Part shown: in pieces, positions 60,253 to 64,000 of the stretch | Layout: each line of letters opens with the position of its first letter | How positions within the stretch are numbered: the stretch's first letter is position 1 | From: Stigonema ocellatum SAG 48.90 = DSM 106950 | Lineage (GTDB): Bacteria > Cyanobacteriota > Cyanobacteriia > Cyanobacteriales > Nostocaceae | Length of the DNA: 64,000 nucleotides | Assembly (NCBI GenBank): GCA_016903675.1 | Contig: JADQBA010000002.1 | Location: 124,001-188,000, forward strand | Direction of reading: 5' to 3' | Translations under genes and position numbers: made by a program | The notes under the pieces: generated by a model | Databases searched by the model: none | What the model was told of the DNA's origin: nothing | Seen by the model: only the letters and a program-made list of their open reading frames with translations

Positions 60253-61794
60253 ATGCCCAAAGCTCATGTGATAGGATTAGGAAAGTCCGGTATTGCTGCG
60301 GCGAGATTGTTGAAACGAGAGGGTTGGGAGGTGGTGCTGAGCGATCGTAACACCTCCGAAAACCTCGTTCAACAACAGCAAGAACTTGCCGCAGAACAAA
60401 TAGCCGTGCGATTAAGTTATTCTCTCGAATTAGAAGGTTCCGATTTACCCCAGTTGATTGTAGCCAGCCCCGGCGTGCCTTGGGATATACCTGTATTGGT
60501 CAAAGCACGAGAATTGGGGATTGAAACCATTGGGGAAATGGAACTCGCTTGGCGAAACTTGCAATCTGTACCTTGGATAGCAATCACCGGTACTAACGGC
60601 AAAACCACCACCGCCTCCTTAATTGCAGCAATTTTTCAAACAGCTGGATTTAACGCTCCCGCTTGCGGTAACATCGGCTACGCCGCTTGTGAAGTCGCAC
60701 TAGAGAGGGGAGTGGGGAGTGGGGAGTGGGGAGCAGGGGAAGAATGGGGAGTGGGGAGTAGGGAGTGGGGAGTAGGGGAAGAAGGGGGAGAAATAACTCC
60801 CTCATCTCCCAATTCCCAATTCCCCATTCCCCATTCCCCATTCCCCACTCCCCACTCCCCATTCCCCACTCCCCATTCCCCTCTTGATTGGGTAATTGCG
60901 GAAATTAGCAGCTATCAAATAGAATCTTCTCCCTCTGTTGCGCCGCGAATTGGTGTTTGGACAACTTTCACACCGGATCATCTCAGCCGCCATAAAACCT
61001 TAGAAAATTATTACAATATTAAAGCGCACCTTCTGCGTCAATGTGAGTTGCAAGTGTTCAATGGTGATGATGCATATTTACAGAAGCTAGGTGTAAGTCA
61101 TTGGCCGAATGCCTATTGGACAAGTGTGAAAGGTAAAGATTATCTGCTAAACTCCAAAGGCTTCTATATCCAAGACGGTTGGGTTGTAGAGACGTTACAT
61201 GGAACGTCTCTGAAAGATGAACCTATTGTAAAAGCGTCTGCTTTGCGAATGGTGGGAGAACATAACCTGCAAAATCTGCTGATGTCAGTAGCAGTGGCGC
61301 GGTTGGCGGGAATTGATGGCGATGCGATTTCTCGCGCCATAAGTGAATTTCCTGGCGTTCCCCATCGCTTGGAACATATTTGTACTTGGGAAGGGATTGA
61401 TTTCATCAACGATAGCAAAGCGACTAACTACGATGCAGCAGAAGTTGGCTTAGCATCCGTCAGAGGTCCGGTCATTTTGATTGCCGGTGGTGAAGCAAAA
61501 GCCGGTGATGATACTGGCTGGATGGCAAAAATTAAAGCTAACGCAGCCGCTGTGTTGCTGATTGGTAGTGCTTCCAGCACATTTTCCCAGCGCCTACTAG
61601 AGGTGGGCTATGACCGTTTCCATATTGTAGAAACAATGGAACGGGCTATTCCCAAGTCTGCTGAATTGGCAAAACAGTATCAAGCGCCAGTGGTGCTGTT
61701 ATCTCCTGCTTGTGCAAGTTTCGACCAATACGCCAATTTTGAACAACGTGGCGACCATTTCCGTCAATTGTGTCTTGATATCATGTTCGGATAA
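60253..61794 (+). CDS. murD: UDP-N-acetylmuramoylalanine--D-glutamate ligase with repeat insertion
   Basis: MurD adds D-Glu to UDP-MurNAc-L-Ala in peptidoglycan synthesis. 513 residues from the ATG at 60253 (PKAHVIGLGKSGIAAARLLK). The ATP site WIAITGTNGKTTTASLIAAI lies near 107-126, and CGNIGYAACEVALE near 138. Residues about 151-210 are encoded by a heptamer array (GVGSGEWGAGEEWGVGSREW, later PIPHSPFPTPHSPF) not found in normal MurD. The sequence then resumes at LDWVIAEISSYQIESS. A second repeat (61185-61211) lies within the C-terminal half. FINDSKATNYDAAEVGLASV (about 384) completes the active site. Confidence 0.92.
   Translation: MPKAHVIGLGKSGIAAARLLKREGWEVVLSDRNTSENLVQQQQELAAEQIAVRLSYSLELEGSDLPQLIVASPGVPWDIPVLVKARELGIETIGEMELAWRNLQSVPWIAITGTNGKTTTASLIAAIFQTAGFNAPACGNIGYAACEVALERGVGSGEWGAGEEWGVGSREWGVGEEGGEITPSSPNSQFPIPHSPFPTPHSPFPTPHSPLDWVIAEISSYQIESSPSVAPRIGVWTTFTPDHLSRHKTLENYYNIKAHLLRQCELQVFNGDDAYLQKLGVSHWPNAYWTSVKGKDYLLNSKGFYIQDGWVVETLHGTSLKDEPIVKASALRMVGEHNLQNLLMSVAVARLAGIDGDAISRAISEFPGVPHRLEHICTWEGIDFINDSKATNYDAAEVGLASVRGPVILIAGGEAKAGDDTGWMAKIKANAAAVLLIGSASSTFSQRLLEVGYDRFHIVETMERAIPKSAELAKQYQAPVVLLSPACASFDQYANFEQRGDHFRQLCLDIMFG
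60704..60883. repeat. Paired heptamer array inside murD
   Basis: GGGGAGT-type units (60704-60790) and CCCCATT/CCCCACT units (60805-60880) are in opposite orientation and can pair. Their total length keeps the murD frame open. Confidence 0.9.
61185..61211. repeat. TGTAGAGACG-family palindrome inside murD
   Basis: AGAGACGTT and AACGTCTCT arms around a short centre, encoding VETLHGTSL in frame. Confidence 0.7.
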
Positions 61795-62034
61795 TTACTT
61801 ATCATTCAAAACTCTCCCTCCCTTGTTCACCAGTTCCCTGGGCGTGGGAAACCCGCCTGCTTTCCCTGGATTCACCGCGTCGCCGTGTCCCCAAGTCCCC
61901 GCGTCAGTCAAATATAATAAGTGTTATTGTACTCCCTAAGAAGTGGCTCAGGTTATCTCGTCTGGGAGATGAAGAAGGGTTGTTGAAATTGATAGATTGG
62001 TTATCAACACAATGAAGTTTAACAAAGTAAAGCA

Positions 62035-62307
62035 ATGAACATTTTTGCTTGGATAGTTTTAGGTCTAATTGCTGGCGCAATTGCTAAAGCCATTGATCCC
62101 CAAGCTCGTGGTGGTGGCATTCTTTCCACAATTATACTCGGAATCATCGGAGCTTTCGTAGGTGGCAGTTTAGGTCTTTTCTTACAAACGGGACACCTTG
62201 CCTTAGCTGCTGCTCCTTTCTCAATTTATGGGATTGTGGTAGCTGTAATTGGAGCAATTATTGCAGTGTTTGTTTGGAATTTGCTGACACGCCAAAGTAC
62301 TCTGTAA
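62035..62307 (+). CDS. GlsB/YeaQ/YmgE family membrane protein
   Basis: A 90-residue transglycosylase-associated family protein with three hydrophobic helices and glycine-rich turns (FAWIVLGLIAGAIAKAIDPQ, ILGIIGAFVGGSLGLFL, VVAVIGAIIAVFVWNLL). Linked to stress responses; the molecular role is unknown. Confidence 0.88.
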   Translation: MNIFAWIVLGLIAGAIAKAIDPQARGGGILSTIILGIIGAFVGGSLGLFLQTGHLALAAAPFSIYGIVVAVIGAIIAVFVWNLLTRQSTL

Positions 62308-62406
62308 TAAATGATAAATTTGGCTGCGCTGAGTGTAGAGACGTTGCATACAACGTCTCTACTTTTGTCTGCCATACATCAGATGTGTCAACAATACCCC
62401 TAAAAA

Positions 62407-62456
62407 GCCTTGAACTGAAGTTCAAGGCTGATAGCTCAAGTCCGTTAAAACGGACT
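62407..62456. repeat. Double-hairpin element, copy 2
   Basis: Stem 1 GCCTTGAACT/AGTTCAAGGC (62407-62428), 10-base spacer, stem 2 AGTCCGT/ACGGACT with an AAAA-type loop (62439-62456). Stems differ in sequence from copy 1 but pair equally well. Confidence 0.8.
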
Positions 62457-62492
62457 GAAAATCTTACCTAGTAGTCCACAAAACTAACTTTT

Positions 62493-62550
62493 GTTCGTAG
62501 TAGCGCAGGTTAAATCGCGGTTTTTTTGCGCTGAAACGGAACTACAAACC
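62493..62550. repeat. Palindromic repeat, GTAGT(A/T)GCGC family
   Basis: Degenerate arms GTTCGTAGTAGCGC and GCGCTGAAACGGAACTAC with an AATCGCGG centre. Confidence 0.7.
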
Positions 62551-62587
62551 CAACCCATCAAAGTTGATATCTCATTAATTATAAGGG

Positions 62588-62638
62588 GTTCGTAGTAGTG
62601 CTGCTCGATTTCAAGCACTAAAGTGCTTACTACGAACT
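62588..62638. repeat. Palindromic repeat, GTAGTAGTGC variant
   Basis: Arms GTTCGTAGTAGTGC and AGTGCTTACTACGAAC. Confidence 0.7.
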
Positions 62639-62665
62639 ATTAATGACATGGACTACTCGTCCAAC

Positions 62666-63262
62666 TTATTCAAGTTCCCGACGTCCTTCCATGGCTCTTG
62701 CTAGAGTCACTTCATCTGCATACTCCAAATCCCCACCCACAGGTAAACCAAAGGCAATCCGTGTCACCTTAGTAAATGGCTTCAGTAATTGACCGACATA
62801 CAGCGTCGTTGTCTCGCCTTCCACACTCGGACTAATTGCCAGAATCACTTCTTGAGGCTGTTGCTGACTCACCCGTCGCAACAAAGCGTGGATGGTCAAC
62901 TGTTCTGGACCAATACCATCTATTGGGGAAATCACACCACCCAAAACATGATACTTACCTTTATACTCGCGGGTTTTTTCCAATGCAATGACATCGCGGG
63001 AATCCGTGACCACACAGATAGTGGTGTTGTCGCGGGTAGGATTGCGGCAAATTTCACAAACTGGGTCAGAAGATAGGTGAAAACAGACAGAACACAAGCC
63101 TATCTGTTTTTTTGCGTCGATTAGGGCTTGTGCCAAAGCTTCTACTTCTGTTTCTGGTCGCTTTAAAATGTGCAATGCTAGTCGTTGGGCAGTTTTTGGA
63201 CCAACTCCCGGTAAGCGTTGCAATTGCTCAATTAAACGTGCTAAAGGACGTGCGTAAACCGT
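62666..63262 (-). CDS. recR: Recombination mediator RecR, probable ACG start
   Basis: RecR acts with RecO/RecF in gap repair. The protein has the helix-hairpin-helix (QRLPGVGPKTAQRLALHIL), the four-Cys zinc motif (LCSVCFHLSSDPVCEICRNP) and a Toprim domain (VVTDSRDVIALEKT; GVISPIDGIGPEQL). The normal N-terminal helix (VYARPLARLIEQLQRLPG) is encoded upstream of the first TTG (63223), but no ATG, GTG or TTG precedes it in frame. An ACG at 63262-63260 lies where homologues start, with GGAG eight bases upstream. Either ACG is used or translation starts at the TTG, giving a 185-residue form. Confidence 0.85.
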   Translation of the reverse strand, partial: TVYARPLARLIEQLQRLPGVGPKTAQRLALHILKRPETEVEALAQALIDAKKQIGLCSVCFHLSSDPVCEICRNPTRDNTTICVVTDSRDVIALEKTREYKGKYHVLGGVISPIDGIGPEQLTIHALLRRVSQQQPQEVILAISPSVEGETTTLYVGQLLKPFTKVTRIAFGLPVGGDLEYADEVTLARAMEGRRELE

Positions 63263-63365
63263 TGTTTTATCTCCACAATTCCCGTATTATATATTGTAGC
63301 GGTTCGCCCGTGCTGGGGTAGTTACTTTTCAACATTATTTCTTGAAATTTAAATTGAAAATTCAA

Positions 63366-63453
63366 TAGACATAGTCGTGGAAATTAATTATGCGTTGTCT
63401 ACAACCCTTGTAGAACGCGGGGCGTTCTACATAGTTTTTCACGACTATGTCTA
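63366..63453. repeat. 88-bp element with 14-bp terminal inverted repeats
   Basis: TAGACATAGTCGTG (63366-63379) and CACGACTATGTCTA (63440-63453) are perfect complements. Inside is the hairpin GTAGAACGC/GCGTTCTAC (63410-63430). A partial relative is at about 57650-57718. Confidence 0.75.
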
Positions 63454-63464
63454 ATAAATAGCAC

Positions 63465-63495
63465 AAAAGCGCCCCCCTTTGAGGAGAGCGCTTTT
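63465..63495 (-). terminator. Intrinsic terminator of psbA
   Basis: On the minus strand AAAAGCGCTCTCC pairs with GGGGGGCGCTTTT, ending in a T run. It lies about 140 bp after the psbA stop. Confidence 0.7.
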
Positions 63496-63522
63496 CAATA
63501 CTGCGTAGGTTTTGCAAAAATA

Positions 63523-63555
63523 AGAAACCCGGTTTCTTCAAGAAACCGGGTTTCT
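63523..63555. repeat. AGAAACCCGGTTTCTT hairpin repeat
   Basis: AGAAACCCGGTTTCT and AGAAACCGGGTTTCT, each self-complementary and complementary to each other, in the psbA 3' region. Related to the element inside the gene at 8802-9587. Confidence 0.75.
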
Positions 63556-63632
63556 GGCACCTCAACTATCGTTAACCGACAAGTATTGGAGGGCTTTTTC
63601 CCAGAGGCGATCGCTCGCCTTTGGGATTATAA

Positions 63633-64000
63633 TTAACCGTTGATAGCAGGAGCAGAGAGAGCAACAGGTGCAGCCTCACCAGCAGCCAAGTCTAGGGGGA
63701 AGTTGTGAGCGTTACGCTCGTGCATTACTTCCATACCCAGGTTAGCGCGGTTGAGGATGTCTGCCCAAGTACCGATAACGCGACCCTGAGAATCAATCAC
63801 TGAAGAGTTGAAGTTGAAACCGTTCAGGTTGAACGCCATGGTGCTGATTCCCAGTGCTGTGAACCAGATACCGATGACTGGCCATGCAGCGAGGAAGAAG
63901 TGCAAGCTGCGGCTGTTGTTGAAAGAAGCGTATTGGAAAATCAGACGACCGAAGTAACCGTGTGCAGCTACAATGTTGTAGGTTTCTTCTTCTTGACCGA
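63633..64000 (-). CDS. psbA: Photosystem II D1 protein, C-terminal part (cut by window edge)
   Basis: D1 binds the primary photochemistry cofactors and the Mn cluster of photosystem II. The visible 121 residues run from GQEEETYNIVAAHGYFGRLI through helix E (HFFLAAWPVIGIWFTALGIS) to the C-terminus. The Mn-ligand region MEVMHERNAHNFPLDLA is intact, and the CtpA-cleaved tail follows (AGEAAPVALSAPAING). The residue at 130 that separates D1 isoforms lies outside the window. Confidence 0.97.
   Translation of the reverse strand, partial: GQEEETYNIVAAHGYFGRLIFQYASFNNSRSLHFFLAAWPVIGIWFTALGISTMAFNLNGFNFNSSVIDSQGRVIGTWADILNRANLGMEVMHERNAHNFPLDLAAGEAAPVALSAPAING

Larger units (their letters stand above)
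62308..62665. other. Repeat cluster between the GlsB-type gene and recR
   Basis: A TGTAGAGACG palindrome (62334-62362), double-hairpin copy 2 (62407-62456) and two GTAGT(A/T)GCGC-family copies (62493-62550, 62588-62638) lie side by side. No gene is seen. Confidence 0.7.

Noticed and set aside
391..60883. Tandem arrays considered as CRISPR
   Set aside because: Units are about seven bases and contiguous, with no spacers, no 25-37 bp repeats and no cas genes.

Overview
The window is chromosomal DNA of a filamentous cyanobacterium, most likely of the order Nostocales. The evidence is the photosynthesis genes (petN; the 3' part of psbA), the cyanobacterial split of the transhydrogenase alpha subunit, many HIP1 octamers (GCGATCGC), a PEP-CTERM exported protein, and above all the many intergenic arrays of seven-base tandem repeats typical of heterocyst-forming genomes.

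Layout. 1-5.8 kb, minus strand: recG (5' part), a proline-rich coiled-coil protein coupled to it, tsf, rpsB, a family 2 glycosyltransferase and a PEP-CTERM protein. 5.9-17.5 kb: argG, a DedA protein, a STAS protein, two unknown genes beside rpsF, a fumarylacetoacetase-family hydrolase, a Tic20-like protein, a small Cys protein, glyA, a WecA/TagO-type transferase, cinA and the 29-codon petN. 17.7-20.8 kb: pntA1-pntA2-pntB. 21.4-25.7 kb: a DUF2808 protein and the conserved cluster rpmH-rnpA-PH protein-yidC-jag-yceD. 25.9-28.7 kb: a DUF4174-type protein, an L-lactate dehydrogenase and a short MgtE.

28.7-36.4 kb is an accessory island dominated by broken genes: a transposase remnant, a DUF499 ATPase with an internal deletion, a helicase remnant, a UvrD-like protein lacking its ATPase half, a Uma2 protein, two lone antitoxins and a complete ParDE pair. 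It reads as a decayed defence island. 36.4-40.9 kb, minus strand: a divalent-metal group of an NRAMP-like carrier with an altered metal site, a 75-residue membrane protein and an MgtA P-type ATPase. 41-47 kb: a 44-codon peptide gene, a CYTH-like protein, a DUF4126 protein, and a three-gene set of a PDZ pseudo-protease, an active trypsin-like protease and a LuxR-type regulator with a degenerate receiver. A broken globin gene follows. 47.3-51.7 kb: a trans-sulfuration enzyme, a VapBC-like pair, a broken ATP-grasp gene and a CHAT fragment. 52-55.3 kb: feoA-feoA-feoB-feoC. 56-64 kb: a PiT phosphate permease, glyS, murD, a GlsB-type protein, recR and psbA (3' part).

Striking features are repeat DNA that has entered reading frames (recG, murD and the gene at 8.8-9.6 kb), several families of palindromic repeats, internal gene deletions that keep both gene ends, and recR, which lacks a normal start codon but has a well-placed ribosome binding site before an ACG. 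All functional calls rest on reading translated sequence and motifs; no database search was run.
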